From the NCBI GenBank assembly GCA_039096225.1, contig JBBPEB010000034.1, positions 1,240,001-1,304,000 of the forward strand: a stretch of 64,000 bases of DNA, given 5' to 3'. The notes under the pieces are model-generated. The model was given only the letters and a program-made list of their open reading frames with translations. It had not been told where the DNA came from and did no database searches. The DNA comes from Blastocystis sp. Blastoise. Its lineage: Eukaryota > Sar > Bigyra > Opalinata > Blastocystidae. Below are positions 1 through 14,628 of the stretch, in pieces. A program made the translations under genes and the position numbers. The stretch's first letter is position 1. Each line of letters begins with the position of its first letter.

Positions 1-3000
1 TATAAAGAGGACAAATAGAAGTATATTGATATTCTTGTGTATATATATCAAGAGAAGGAGATGTTGAAAATGAATAAAAGGATTTCTGAGTATACTATAT
101 ATAATAATATTATTATTAAATAAATAAATATATATATATACTTCTCCATCACCTTTAATATACACTTTATATTTATCTCTTCGATTATCTAAACAATATC
201 CATCATCATATATATCTCTTGTATATATATACATATACGTTAATGTACCTGCAAAACTAATAGGACTGTAAAAAGTAGAATTAAGAAATATATATAATAT
301 TATTATTGAGAGAATATAATATAAAATAAAATAAAAAGATATATAGATTTCAGTTTTCGAACAATCATTAGGACTAATTCTACTTTGAATAGTACAATAT
401 ATATAAGAATTAATTGTATCAATATCTTCTTCTTCTTCTTTATTGAGAAGACGTACATATAAATGACCATTAGAAATCTCACGAAAGAAACGAATGGATA
501 ATGTATATTGTGAAGTAGAATCCATAGTGATTCTATAACTAAAGAATTGATCGGATTCCCCTGGGAATAAAGGAATATCAAATCCTTCTGAAGATGTTAC
601 ATATACTTTTATTATAAAATTATTCTGATTCACTAAATTATAATAACGATCTCTTACTACTAATGTAAACTATATATATTATTTTTATTATTATTATTAT
701 TATATATATACATCAACACTTCTATATAAAGGAATAATTGAATAGATAGTAGAGATAGAAGAGTAGAGATAAGAAGGAACATCACTATATACTGATAATT
801 GGAATGGAGTATTAATCACAGATAAACCATTCACACTATAGAAATATATTATTATAGATTTATATATATATATATACATCCATCTAAAATAAACAGATTC
901 TGAAGTATAAGAAACAAATTGATATATTAATTTTTCATGTAATGGATCTATATATATAACAATAATAATAAATATATAAATACCTTCTTTTGAAGTAAAG
1001 AAATACGACTGATCTGTATTTAATAGAATTGTTCCTGTAAATAATGTTGTAGGAACTGTATTATTATATTCATCACGAAAATATATTTCAAAATCATCTA
1101 TATATATATATATATATATTATTAAATAAATAAAATAATAAATAAATATATACGAATAACACCAACAGTAGTAGTTCTATTTGGTGGTATAAAAATAGTA
1201 TTAGAAGGAAGAAGAGAACCATGAGTTACTGTCCATGCAGATAAAAATGGAGAATAATGAATAGGAATACCATCTACTGTTATATAAATATCATATATAG
1301 CTACATAGATAGCTTTTAAATATAAATAAAGAGAAGAAGAAGAAAGATAGGAGAAGGTATATGTAGGAAGAGATGGAACTATATATATATATAGAATAAT
1401 AAATAATATAATAATATAAATACCCTTTCGATCACTAATAAAAGTGACTTTAATTCGTTGTTCGAGATCGATATCTATAGGTATTTGTCCACATCGACTA
1501 TTAAGGAATAATTGAAGTGGATATATAGATCCTGCAGTACTCGTGAAGAAGAGAGGATATTCAGAAGTAGTAATAGTAGTAGAAGTTAAAGGAATCGTTG
1601 ATACTGTAGGAGATATCAATTGGATACCCTATTCAATATAATTATATTATTATTATAATTATTATATACTTTTTCGGGTGAAATAATTTCTAAATAATAT
1701 CCTGATGATAAATGAGAGACAGAATCCTATATATATAATAATAATAATGATTATATATAGAATGATACAAGATTGATATTGAGAGTATGTTTATTCGAGA
1801 GATAGAGATGAAGTTGATTATATCTGGAGATCAATTGTAGAGTTAATTGTCCATTATTATAGAAGGAATAGGATACTGAAGTGATTATAGAAGGAGATTT
1901 AATGGTAGCAGGAGTATCACCAGGTAAATATACTTGAAGAACTATATATTTATTATTATTAATATTATTATATATATATACTATTTTCATTAAAGAAGAA
2001 TATATAAGAATTAGTTTGAGAGAAACATCGAGATTGAAGTATATTATTATAAGGAATATCAGGGTTTATTACAGGAGTAGAAGAAGAGTATTGTATATAA
2101 GGATGAAGAAGAATACAAAAAGGAGATATGGATTCTATATATATATAATATAATATATAGTATATATATACCTAAATAGATATTTGATTTAAATTGAAGT
2201 ATTTCATACATATAAATATGATATCCAAATATTGATGTTTTATTAAGAGATACAGTCTAAATATATATATTAATAATAATAAAATATAAATATACTTGTT
2301 GTTGAATATGAATATTTTTGAAATCTCTTGTACAATAATAAGGATTTTCTCCTTCACTGTTTAAAGTACTACTATAGCTATTTCCAGAGAGATTAATACT
2401 ACTATTCATATTTGGTATAGTTGTAGTATCTTCTTTATCAATAATCATAGAAACTACTTTAGAGAGAAGAGGAGCATCACAGAGAAATGTCAAATTCGTT
2501 TGAGTTATAAAACGAGATATAGAATCTATAGAATAATATTATTTTATTATTATTATTATTATGTATACTTGATTGAGTTCCACATGTTCTAGAAGCAAAG
2601 AATATAGATATAGAATAGGTGATTCCAGGAATAAGACCTAATTTATCTGCATAATTCGTTATATTAATATGAAAACCAACTGGAGTATTATAACTATATA
2701 AATAATAATAATAATATATATAATATAAATACCCTCCATAATCTAAGAATAAATGTTTATTAATAAAAACCCATAATCCATTATTCGTTTCAAAATCTAT
2801 AAATTGATCTGTTCTATTCTCATATCTATATATATAATAATAATATTATATAAATATAAAATAATAATATACAAGAAGAATAGATTTGTTTTCATAGTAA
2901 ACCAACATTTCTTACCAATATATTCTTCTATTGGACTTAATGCATATCCTCCTTTTACATCTGTTAAAGGAAAATAAGTAGGACTAGAAGATATAAAATA

Positions 3001-4492
3001 TATATAAAATATATATATACTAGTTAAGAGTAAGAAGGTTTTTGGTACCAATAATACCAATAAGAGGAAAAGAGAAAGAATAGGAATTATTACTTTCTGT
3101 AAACCATGTATTGAAGGTAGAATATGTAGAATTCATAGATGCACTATAAAAAAGAAGAATAAAAAAAATATTATATATATATATACACAGGAAGATCATA
3201 ATCATTGAGTTCTGATTCAACGAATCCAGTTTCTTTAGAACTTCCCCATTTCTGAAAGTCAGTATTCCCTTGGGGATCTAAGCAACATAATCGAGAAATC
3301 ACTTCATTATTATGGAAATCATCAGTAATATCCTCTACGAAACAACATCCATCTCCTGCAGCAGTATAATCATAATAGGTACTCATTGTATATATTATAG
3401 CTATAAAGAATTATATTCATTAATTATATATATATAAATATACGAGAAATAGCAACAAAAGCTCGAATATTATTATCAGCATAATCATTCACTTTATCAC
3501 ATACTGTTTCTACTCTATCTTCTTTTGAATATAAATTTGAATATATATATCTATATATATATAATATATAAATAAATAAATATATATACTTTGGATAATT
3601 TGAAGGTTGTTTTGTAATAAAATTATCTGTATAATGAATAATACAATCACGAATACCAAATCCTTTCTCATCAACATATAATGCATATACTCTATATATA
3701 GTAATAATAATAATAATTGTATATTATATATATACTTATAAGTAACTGATTTTGTTTGTATTTCAATATATTCACCTCCAGGAAGTGATTGACAAGATTC
3801 ATAAGGCCATTGATTTGTTATGAATTCATTAAATGTAGAATACTTTTGAAAAGTCATTATGAAATATTCATCATCAGACCAACCATTTATATTCAATATT
3901 AACAACTTTAACGAGGTTCCTGGCAATAACGAAATAGGAAGGGAACCTATAGAAATATTTTAATTTATATTTATTTTTTATAGAAGAGATGATGATAATA
4001 ATCATAAATTTAAATATTTTTAGAAATAAATAAATTATAAAAATCATACCAATTACGTCGTAATCTCTGAATGAATTATTCTCTATGTTCTTAAAGCCTG
4101 TAGGATCTGATATATGTTCTATATAACTTCGTTTATCTGTTATAGAGTCATTATTGGAATTCGAATAAAACATTTCCCACATTTGACCTTGAAAATGATA
4201 ACAATAAGTCTAAATAAATTTATAAATGACTATAGAATTCTATTTATATATCAATACATACAAGATAAACTTCATTACGATCTTTTCCTATCCAAACATA
4301 TTCAGAATCAAAATAATAATCACCTCCTTGTTTTATCATACAATCTTGTGCAGGCAATTCTCTTGATTTACCTATTCAATTATGTGGAATATTATGGAAT
4401 TAAGAAAATTGAAAAAACAAACCTAATTTCTTTTCAGAATTAACTGCTAAACATGTAGTATAGATGAATAAGAGTAGATATAATATCCTCAT
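1..4492 (-). CDS. Secreted fibro-slime/filamin-repeat protein, 3' end outside window
   Basis: Multi-exon gene read from the ATG at 4492 leftwards and running off the window. The first exon encodes a signal peptide (MRILYLLLFIYTTCLA), so the product is probably secreted or on the cell surface. At least 15 exons join in frame through 35-110 nt introns, mostly starting GTAT and ending TATAG. The middle contains the fibro-slime/PA14-type signature: FETNNGLWVFINKHLFLDYG (about 2720-2800), then a segment ending GITYSISIFFASR and the pair RTCGTQS. Downstream, repeats of about 100 residues carry VDGIPIHYSPF and VNGLSVINTPFQL followed by an F-x-I/V-x-x-R-D stretch (FEIYFRDEYNN, TLVVRDRYYN). These are typical of filamin/Ig-like repeats. 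Conserved Cys pairs fit an extracellular protein. Role inferred: adhesion or matrix; ligand unknown. The exon structure is well supported by frame continuity. The exact fibro-slime versus PA14 assignment is by motif memory. Confidence 0.8.
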
Positions 4493-7465
4493 CTAATTAA
4501 ATAAGAATTATAAGATGAATTATCTGAAAGAAACAAAAGTGTTTTGAAAACAAGAAAATTCTCTTAATTATTTGTTAGAATCTCAGTGAAAAAATGGTTT
4601 GTGTTGTTTAAAATGTGTTTGGTTGAATTTTCTTTGATTTCTTTGTTGTTATGGAGGTGATGTGTTATTTGTATTGTTAAAAGATTTTATATTTGAATGG
4701 CTATTTTGTTTGTGGTTAAATTTTTGGATTTGATAAATAATTAATTTAATTTTGAAGTAATTCATTTAATATTTTAGTTAGAAGAGTAGTGTAATGAGTA
4801 TATAAAAGTTTATGTGATAAATTAGATAGTATTTTATCAGTCAAATAGAAGAAAAGTATTTTAAGTCATTTTTACTTTATAATTGTTTGTTTTTTTGAAT
4901 TATTTTTGATTCATTGTATTATTTAAAACATTTTACATATTATTTGAAATCAATTAATATATTTTAGTGATAATTATTGCTATGAAAACTGAATGATTAT
5001 CATAAATCTTAATCATATATATAATATAGCATCTATACATTTTATAGTTCACTTTAAAGCCATTCAATACTTTATAATTCTTCTTATTACATTAAAAAAT
5101 GAAGAAAAGAATAGAATCGTCTTTTCCCATAATTGTACTGTTCTTCTCCATAACTTGCAACATAATATTTTTGGGGTATTTCTAACAATTTTTCTTCTTT
5201 TTTCCTTTATCGTTTCTTTCCATCAATTCACATAATGATATGAACAATTAGCAGATATCATAAAACTGACAACTAAAGTCGGGAAAGAAACACAATTATT
5301 AGAATGTCTATATAGAATATCAATGAATAGAAACTCTCGTATTGTACCACTATTTCTCTTGTATTATACATAAATTGACTGATTGTAAAAAAGTTGCTAA
5401 TTCAACTGTTTTGAAAATAGTATAAAAATCGTTATAGCTACAGTTTCGGTATTTCCCAAGAAATCAGTAAAAGTGATCTTACTAGTCAAGAGAGAATTCT
5501 ACAGTGTCTACAGTCAAGTCTAAAACCAATGAAAACCTATTGGAGTCAATAAACAAAGAATTCTTCTAACAATTTCTCGCTATTTACCTAGTTTTTAAAT
5601 AAGATGTTCTTTATAAGCTATGTTATCAAAACGAGTCATAAAAAATAGTAACATTTGTTTTATTTTTCTATATAAAAAGATTGCTATCTTACGTCAATAC
5701 GACTTTTCCCATGAATCAGCAAACGATATTCAGAAACTCTTCATTCATTTGTATTCGTTGTTTTTTGCAAAACACTTTGGCTATCCTTTTTTATTTTTCA
5801 TTTTATTCTATGAATATGGAATATAATTATATAATTTATTATTTTCTAATGAGTATTTTATGTGTACTCTTCATTAGTAGATTTTAAAATACATAATAAA
5901 GACAATTATAGTGATTCCATTTTAATAATGTTGTCAATTTTGAGTATAAATTGTTATATAATGTTTATCAATATTACAGATATACATAAATGAATTTTAT
6001 AGGATTAAAAGAGGAAATGAATAAAAGTAATAGTTTGTAAAATTATATTTAAAGCATTATATAAATTTTTTGTGAGACTTTTCTTCTAAAAACTTATTTT
6101 TTTTATTTTAGAATGATAAAATGTATTAAATCATTTATAAATGTATTATTTTATTCTATCTACTTGCTAACTTGTTTAATTGATTAAAATGAATACATGA
6201 AAACACTGATTCTCAAAGATGAGTGTATTTTTCTTATTAAATGAGTTAAAAACAAAAGTTATTCACAATATATTGAATATGTATAATAAGAAATAATAAA
6301 GAATAACGATGAAAAAACATCAAAATTGATTATTTATAAAAATATATTTGAAAAGTCTTTACATATCAATATCAGTGTCATAAAGAAATATAAACTCATA
6401 GATTTAGATTTATAAATGATTTAGTATATGAAGAGGATCTTTATGTATTTAATAATGTGAACTATTTCTTCAAAATACTTTATACAATAAAGAGTAGCAA
6501 TGAAATGCTTTTAGAGAATTCAGTAGATGAATCAGTTTCATACTCTTCAACTGTTCTCAATCCATGTACATGAATAGATTCTTGATAAGCATTAATTTAT
6601 ATATAATATAATAACTACATAAATAGCATGAATATCAGGAAATAAAGATGAATTGCTTGTTTCAATTGGTATACATAAGGTATATTCATGTTATAATTAT
6701 TATAATTTGATAGAATATATTTTTGTAACTTCATGGAATATAATATTGCTATTATTTCAAAAACAAGAAGAGAATCACTGTTAATTGTTTCTATCTTGTT
6801 GAAATTCCAGTAAAGATTAAATAATTGACATCTCAAAATATAATAAATCATCACAGACTTCTTAAATAGCTTCTCATGAAGATCAATATAGGATTTTGAA
6901 AATAATTTGTTGAAGAATTGCGAATATTTGACTTTTATTTGAAATACATTTTGTTAACATTTGATTAAAGCAGCCAATAATACATTCTTTTATGTTTATT
7001 TAGTAATTTTGATGTTTGTATTTCTTTTTTTGATCATAAAAATAAATTCTTTGAGTATATCCATGTTCTCTAAGTATGTTAACTAACATATTCAACTATA
7101 TTGAATTGAATAAGTTATTTTAACGATATAAAATGATTAAAAAAGATTTAAAAGAAGTAATATTTTTCACTTTTTAATTTTTTCGCTTTAAAAAAATATA
7201 TAATCGTGATTCTTTTTTGATACTTGTTCATTCACTTTGAAATGCTATATAATTACCCTTAATATCAATTAGTAACTAAGAGTAATTCCATATATATCTT
7301 TTCTAAAAATTTGCAAGTTTTAATTTTTCTTGCTTTCATTAATTCATTGTTTTTATTCTAGAATACAACTTTTTTCAAAGTATTTATTGAATATATTATA
7401 TAGAAATGCGTTTCCGAAGAATAATACTTTATAATTATGTTATTTTTATAGTTGAATTCAAGTGA
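4493..7465. other. AT-rich spacer with no clear gene
   Basis: About 3 kb between two divergent genes (4492 leftwards, 7466 rightwards), so it should hold both promoters. Short open frames at 4993-5235 and 5620-5887 have no splice-site support, no domain and low-complexity translations; I do not call them. The only coding-like piece is the minus-strand fragment listed separately at 6480-6952. Confidence 0.6.
6480..6952 (-). pseudogene. Possible short gene or gene remnant, unknown product
   Basis: A minus-strand open frame runs from about 6952 to 6615 without an obvious ATG at its 5' end (NVFQIKVKYSQFFNKLFSKS near the start, ending FLIFMLFM). A second coding-like piece follows at 6480-6590, containing IHVHGLRTVEEYETDSSTE before a TAA. 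The codon mix is more protein-like than the surrounding spacer. I could not join the two pieces with a splice pair that keeps frame. It may be a remnant, a gene with another exon structure, or chance. Family not recognised. Confidence 0.25.
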
Positions 7466-10400
7466 TGTCAGAAAGCAAGTCAATATTAACAGAAGATAAA
7501 TGTATGTGAGTATGATTACAATCAATTTATATGTTTTTAGATTTGTTTACGTTTCAAGATGAGAAGCAATTATGGGTTTCAAGAGAATTTATTGAGAAAT
7601 ATCCTCAATTCCCCTTTCATGATATTATTCAACACTCAGATAAATATGAGGATGGTAGCTATTATATAGATATACCTTCAATGAGCATGAATAAAGTTAT
7701 TTCTTTATTTAATGATAAAAATAAAGATATTTCTTCTTTAAATCTACGAGACACTTATGATATATATAGAACACTTCATGAATATTCAGTTACACTTGAT
7801 AAAAAAACTCAAAAATGTTTATTATTACATATTAAAAAATTATTTGCAGAGTATCTGAAAGAGAATAGTTATGAGATATTTATAGGTTATGGCAATAGAA
7901 ACCTGCTGGATGATGATTATCCTATTGAATTATTTGATTCAGATTGGAAAAAAATAAGTATAAAAGGTATATTTATATTATTATTTGCAAATAATATGTA
8001 TAGGCTTATTTACACAACAACGAAGAGAAGAATTATTCTATTATTCATTACTTATTAAACTGATGAATATTATTATAGTTGAAATTGAATGTAAATAGAT
8101 ATTAAAATAATAAATAAATATATACAGATGATTATTCTTCAAATATTCCATTAGAATATATATGTCCATTGTGTATTAAAGATATATTCCCTTCATTAAA
8201 CGAATTAACAATAAATGGTATATATATACCTTTGTTTTACTATATATATAGTAACTACAAGTAGTAAACAAACTGAATTAGTATTGAATCCAAATAGTGA
8301 TGAATATATAATGGAATATGCTCGCCTATTCTATAGTAATGACTATGAAATAAGTAAACGTAAAAAATATGAGTATTACACCGAATCAGAAATGAATGAA
8401 TATAATAAGATTTCTTCTTTAGATACTAAAAATATTTATTATTCTCGTGATTTGATTGTTTCTTATAATAAAAAAAGAAAACAAAATCAGTTACCAAAAA
8501 TATTTAAAAATAGTATTAATGAAGTTATATATACAAATGATTATTCAGAAATCAAAAATAGTGAAATGATTTGTAATAATATGCTTAAAGATACAGCTAG
8601 AATTACATTTGATAGTATATATATATATATAGAATTAAAACTTTTCATTTAGAATCCTTATAATATATAATCAAGCATTTTTTAATAATCCTTATATATA
8701 GACTACAAAAACAATAAAAAATTGTGGTATTTTCATATATATATATATTTATATCATTAATTTATTCTTATGTATATATCAAATAGTATTGATAAAATAT
8801 CTTCAAAATGGGGTATGTCTCAATTATTACAACTTTGTCCTTATTTTTCTATTTCAGAAATATGGTTTAATACATGTAAATAAATACACTATAAACATAA
8901 TATCAAACACTAGTACATTCCTATTCAAAATATGAGGCTATGACTATTATAAAATCATTGGAAGGTGTCTTTGATTCTTTAAAAACATTAAATATTAGGT
9001 GGAGTATGTATTTCTAGTTATTATTGTCAATATTACTACTCTATGTTATTGTTTAATATAGCTAAAGAATTATTTGATAAAATTAATAATAAATTGTTTA
9101 TGAAAATAATGACAACTCATGTATTTCCAAATGTTACTGAAATTATATATGATGATGGTATAGATATGTATTATATAAAGTATATATTATATATAGAATC
9201 TTTCAGATTGTCTTCAATGAAAAAAGAATGCTTCCCTAAATTACATATTATCAATTACAATGTTACAATAAGTAATTTCATATATAATACATGACTATTA
9301 TTTTTATTCTAGCTACTAGTAATTTTGAATTCCTTTTTCCTATGGATTTAATGTCAATAATTGATACTATTAGAATAAATAGAATTGATATCAACAATAA
9401 CAAGGAAATAGCTATTCTTTTAGATAACCTAGTTTATAGTCATTCAATTCATATTGATGAAATTAATCCATTACTTTGTAGTATATATATTTGATAGTAT
9501 TACACTCTCTATACAATTACATTTCTTTGTTTTTATATAGATGGATTGATTTATTGTTTTCCACATTTAAAAGAATTATTGGAGAAAAATCTTATTTCCT
9601 TTGATAAAATTTATAGTATAATATATATATATATATATATTAAAAAAATATTATTTTATATGCTATATATTATTTTTAATCATATAAAGTTGATACTTCT
9701 GATTCTATAAATGTCAAAAAATTGGATTATTTTGAAAAGTATAAACATAATATTGATCGTTTAGATATTACATTCAATGGTATTCATTTAATATATAGTA
9801 TTAATATTCATGTATAGATAATATGGAAGATGATATAAGAAATTCTTTGGAAGGAGTTTTAAAGAGTAGTGTATTAGAACATTTGAATGAATTTGCTATA
9901 ACATGTATATTCTTTATTATATAATATTATGTTTTGTATAACGTCTATAGTTGAAGAAAATATAAGTTTTGAATATTTAAAATGGATATCAAGTGCTTTT
10001 AATGATAATAAGATTACAGTTATTAAAAAATTAACGATTAATTGTATATTATATTATAAATATATGATAATATATAGTACGCTATATCAAGGAAGACTCA
10101 TTCTCTGAGTATTTCACAATATTAGAAAACATAATGAATATATTGATTCCTATCGCTTCTATTGTTTTTATTTATGGTAATTATATATATATATGATGAT
10201 TATGTCAATAATAATTATTTAATTAATTTAAATAAAATTATAAAGGAAATATGACAGATATAAATAGATTGATTCTTAAAGGCTGTTTCCATAATATAAC
10301 TGAATTATCTTTATGTATATATATATTCTACAAACAAAACGTTTCAATAGAAAACATGATATATCTGATCTTATTTTAATATTTGTATTATTATAGACCC

Positions 10401-11233
10401 TAATGATATACCTGATGAACACTTTTGTGAACTATATACTACAGATAGTTTCCCTAAGTTGAAATTGATCAAGTTTCGTATATATTTATAGTAATAATAA
10501 GATATATATTACAAATTATGAATCTTTGTGTATTATTTCTTTATTATATAATTTCATTTTATTCAATATTATATATATTAATAGGAACATTTAGAGACAA
10601 TGATTGGTGGAATGGTTTTATCCAAAAATATGTATATATATGAATCATAACAACTTTCCATTATCAACTAGTATTCAATTAACATGTATGTCAATCCAAA
10701 TAATACACTATTATTTATTAATGCTATTAATTCTATAGGTGGCTCTTCTTATGAGTATATTTATGATCCTAATACTTCTATTCTTCGATGTAAACAGGAT
10801 ACTCATTCACTTATGGATACAGTTAAATGTACAGAAGGTACATATATGTAACTAATATGTATTATATAATATGTAGATAAAACAATAAATGAATATGAAA
10901 TAGAGACATTATTTGATTGTATAAATGAAAATAAGACGAAAAGTTTAAAAAGTTTAGAAATATGTATACATATATATAAATATTTTAAATTATACTTTTT
11001 TATAGATATTTATAATGAGGAACACTTATTAGAATTGATCAATTTTATAACTAATGGAAAGATTCCTAAATTGAAAGAATTTATAATTCATATCAGTATA
11101 TTTACAGATATATATATCTATAATGTTTTGTATAGATGAATATATTCCAGATGAACACATTAATTCATATAAACAACAATTGATTGATTCTATGTTTATT
11201 CAAGAAAATCATGTGTATTATAAATTCGATTAA
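7466..11233 (+). CDS. BTB-like N-terminus plus leucine-rich-repeat protein, many phase-1 introns
   Basis: The start ATG at 7466 (MSESKSILTEDK) is chosen because the first intron (GTATGT donor in codon TGT, acceptor before 7530) places the long second exon in frame. That exon reads YLFTFQDEKQLWVSREFIEK, then HDIIQHSDKYEDGSYYIDIP and a helix-rich stretch, an arrangement like a BTB/POZ domain. Later exons carry leucine-rich-repeat-like units: FPSLNELTIN, SLEGVFDSLKTLNIRW, FPHLKELLEKNL, NITELSLYPNDIPDEHFC, FPKLKLIKF, IPKLKEFIIH. Most introns are 30-60 nt and interrupt codons after the first base, so nearly every repeat sits on its own exon. One longer apparent gap at about 7965-8127 contains a further in-frame exon (LFTQQRREELFYYSLLIK). 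The final exon ends at TAA 11233. Likely an intracellular adaptor of a large lineage-specific family; partners unknown. Confidence 0.75.
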
Positions 11234-13056
11234 ATTAAGCAAATTATTTTATATTTGTTTTTTTTGTTGCTTTATATATAATCTATTTTTTTAAATAAAA
11301 AAAAAAATATTTATTTAAATTTCTATTAATTATATATATATATAAATTTATTATTTTATTTGAAAATAATGGAATAAAAATAATCAGTATATATGTTAGC
11401 TGTTGTTTTCAGTATTTGATATTCTTTAAATAATATATTATTGTTTGTTATGAATTCATTGTTCTATTGTGTTTATTAGGTATTCTTAAAGAAGAATAAA
11501 TACTTCAATAGATATATTCTTATACAAAAATAATTTGAAATAATTTTTGGTAAAAATGTTTAATAACTGTTAACTACTATATATGAAGTATTAAAAAGAA
11601 AAAAGACTGTTTTGGATCTACTTTTTTAAAAGAATTACAAATTCAAAATATATAAAAAATTATTTGTTTTAGGGTTTCTTATGTAGTTATATAATGTTTG
11701 TTTTACTGATTATAAAAGTAGTTTCAAAGTAAGCTGTAGAAGAATAGAGGAAATATGTTGTTTATATAAGAATCTCTTTTCATGCTTAATATATAAAATA
11801 CCAAATAGTTTTTAATATATGTAAAATTAAATATCATATAGAGACTTTGATATAAATAGGTTAATAGTATAGTATACCATCCAATAGAATTATACATGTT
11901 TATAAATATTGAAAAAAATATATTTTTATGATTAATTATAAATGTAAAATATATTTAAAAATTACAGTTATTAAATGTATATATATGAATTGTTATACTT
12001 GAAATCATTTTATATGCTATTATATCAGAATTTAATTATTTATTATATAATTGATATTGTTTAAATAAGATAATGAATAAGAAACGTTCTGTACTGTGAG
12101 CTAATCATATTTGGTCTATAGATGAATATGGTAAATATATATAAGTTAAGTATCTTAGATAATTATTTTTTGTTGAATAGTATACAAAAATAAAAGTGAT
12201 AATAATTGTTTGGATGGAAATAATATACTCATTTACATGATGATTATAAGGAGTATAAGATATATTATGATTAATTTTTTTTAAGAATAAAAATAGAAAA
12301 AAAATAATGATTTTTAATTAACTAGAAGGATATTGAAATTGAAAGAAATAAAATAATTTGAATGGGTAGAGAACTATATTATGAATGTAATAAATATATA
12401 AAGATATTAAATCGAGGATAGAATTGAAATGATTAGCTAAATTATTATTATAATTATCAATAATATCAGTGATTCATGTGAATTATGATTATTTAAATAA
12501 CATAGAATATGAATTGAAGTTCAAATAAATCATATGAAGAAGATTTGAAACCAAAATGTGAATAAAAGAGGTATTTAGAAGTAATACATATTAATTCAGA
12601 ATATTCAGAACAATCTGATTAAGAATTAATATAGAATTGACTTGTTACCGTAGCTAATGGAATAAAGAATGACAATTATTTGCTTATTTTGATCTATTTT
12701 AATGTTTTTCTTGTAAATTACATGATTTATAAATAACAAAATAAAATATTTTTCATTATAAATGCAATTTAAATGAATAATAAAGAGATTTAAAAAATGA
12801 ATAAAAAAATTGTAAATAATATGTATTTATTTTAAAATAAAAGTCAATAAATCAAAAATAATCGTGAATTGGTGAAAACCTAGTTTTTCATAAATATTTA
12901 CGATTATTATTAAGTTTTAAGGCATAAAAAAAAATTTGTTTTCATTTAGTTTATTAACTAGAATTCTGAATTAGAGAAACAGGTTTCTCTTTATAGGATA
13001 GAAAAAGAGTTTTTAAAAAAGTTTTCACTTTTATTTTATTTCTTTTATTGTTAAGA
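11234..13056. other. Spacer with faint decayed coding traces
   Basis: Mostly A/T runs. Around 12072-12130 a frame reads MNKKRSVL, a TGA, then ANHIWSIDEY before a GTAAAT, with nearby scraps such as GRELYYECNKYIKILNRG at about 12360. Every frame is interrupted by several stops, so this is at most an old gene remnant. No RNA gene was recognised. Confidence 0.4.
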
Positions 13057-14628
13057 ATGGTGAAAGAGAAGGTAGAATTTGATGCTGATAAGATGGGTGA
13101 TATTCAGAAGGATGTAATTCATTTTGAAAGACTGATTGGTGATTTGATTGGTATTTTGAGTAAGTCAATAAGTTTCTGTATTCATTCAGGTGAGTCTATA
13201 AATGAATTGGTAAAGCAATCTGTAAGAAATTGTGAAACAATGAATGATAAAAATGGCGATGATCCAAAAATAATTATCCAAGAATCTTCTTTTCTGAATG
13301 AAAATGATTTAAATATGAATAATAATGATAATGGAATTGATTATATTCGATTCACAAGTAATGGTCCAGTTTATTCTCTTCCTAAACGAATAACAAATAG
13401 TCTAGTGGGTAGCTATTTATATGAATATTCTCAAGAAGATAAAAGAAGTGTTGATGGTACTATTTTTTTTGATTATCGTGGTGATGAAACACTTTTTCCT
13501 TTATTAATTGATTCTTTAATGAATAAGAAAATAAATATTGATAAATTGAAATTTGGAGATCAAATTGATTTATTAAAAATGTTTGAATATTGTGAATTAC
13601 CTATTCCTGAAGAATTAATGAAAGTTTATTACCAAAGAGATCACAATATCAAGAAATATGAAGAAGATGATGATGTCATTCTTTATGTAAACAATAAGAA
13701 AGATGATATATTAAGAGATTATTTGAAAAAGAATGGATTATGGAATAAAATTGTTAATGAATATGGATATGGATATGTAGATTATGATGAAGAAAATAAT
13801 GAAATGTTTATGAAAGTGTATCTTGAATATATTGATTATATTGATGAATATATTCTATATAATTGTATTTATATTTCTGAAGAAGAAACAAAGAATATAA
13901 ATAGAGAATTATTAGAGAATGAAATGTATGGTTTATTTGGTGATAAAGGAAAAGAAAAGGTCAAAGAAGGAATGATAACTCCTCAGTGTTTTGTTGGCAC
14001 AAAAATAATAATGAATTATTCAATGGAAATACCTTTAATGAATTGGCTTGGTAAAGAAAAGAAATGGAAATTATTATTTAGGTATATATAAATTATTATA
14101 TTATATCATTGTATATATATAGAGCAAGTGAACATAATTATAAAGCAAGTGAATTTCATAAATATTGTGATAATACAGAAGAAACAGTGACTTTAATCAA
14201 ACATATAGGTAATAATAATCATATTAATATATTTGGAGGATATACTGATCAAAATTGGGATAGTTCAGATCGTATATTTATTTATATAATTGTTTAATAT
14301 TATTTATATAGGTTGGAAAAATTATTCTAAAGAATTTCTATTTACATTAAGTAATGAACATGGTATTCCTCCTACTAAATATGATTATACATATAGTAAT
14401 AGAAGTTATGCTATATATTATTCTTCTTCTTATGGTCCAACATTTGGAGGTGGTTTTGATATAAAAATATCTGATCAATGCAATAATAATACTAATTCTT
14501 CTTGTAATGCATATTCTTATTCTGAAGTAAATACTCCTCAAAAACATTCATTATTTGTAAATACTAATGATGCTAATTCTGGTAACAGTTTTACAGTAGA
14601 AGATTATGAAGTCTGGGGAAGAGTATAA
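13057..14628 (+). CDS. BTB (T1-type)-TLDc domain protein
   Basis: Three exons: 13057-14081, 14123-14271 and 14312-14628. The introns are 41 and 40 nt, GTATAT...TATAG, and preserve frame, giving about 496 residues. Start is the first ATG of the frame (MVKEKVEFDADKMGDIQKDV). Residues 1-65 form a helical, coiled-coil-like segment. At about 105-200 there is a T1/KCTD-like BTB domain: IRFTSNGPVYSLPKRITNS, IFFDYRGDETLFPLLIDSLM and LLKMFEYCELPIPEEL. The C-terminal third is a TLDc domain: WKLLFRASEHNYKASEFHKY, a TVTLIKHIG strand, NIFGGYTDQNWDSS, FLFTLSNEHG, GPTFGGGFDIKISDQC and a closing FTVEDYEVWGRV. TLDc proteins are linked to oxidation resistance and V-ATPase binding in animals. BTB-TLDc fusions form large families in some amoebae, where their role is unknown. 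The gene looks intact. Confidence 0.9.

Noticed and set aside
12072-12250. Transposase-like trace ANHIWSIDEY
   Set aside because: Too short and interrupted by stops; similarity to integrase-type transposases is only suggestive.
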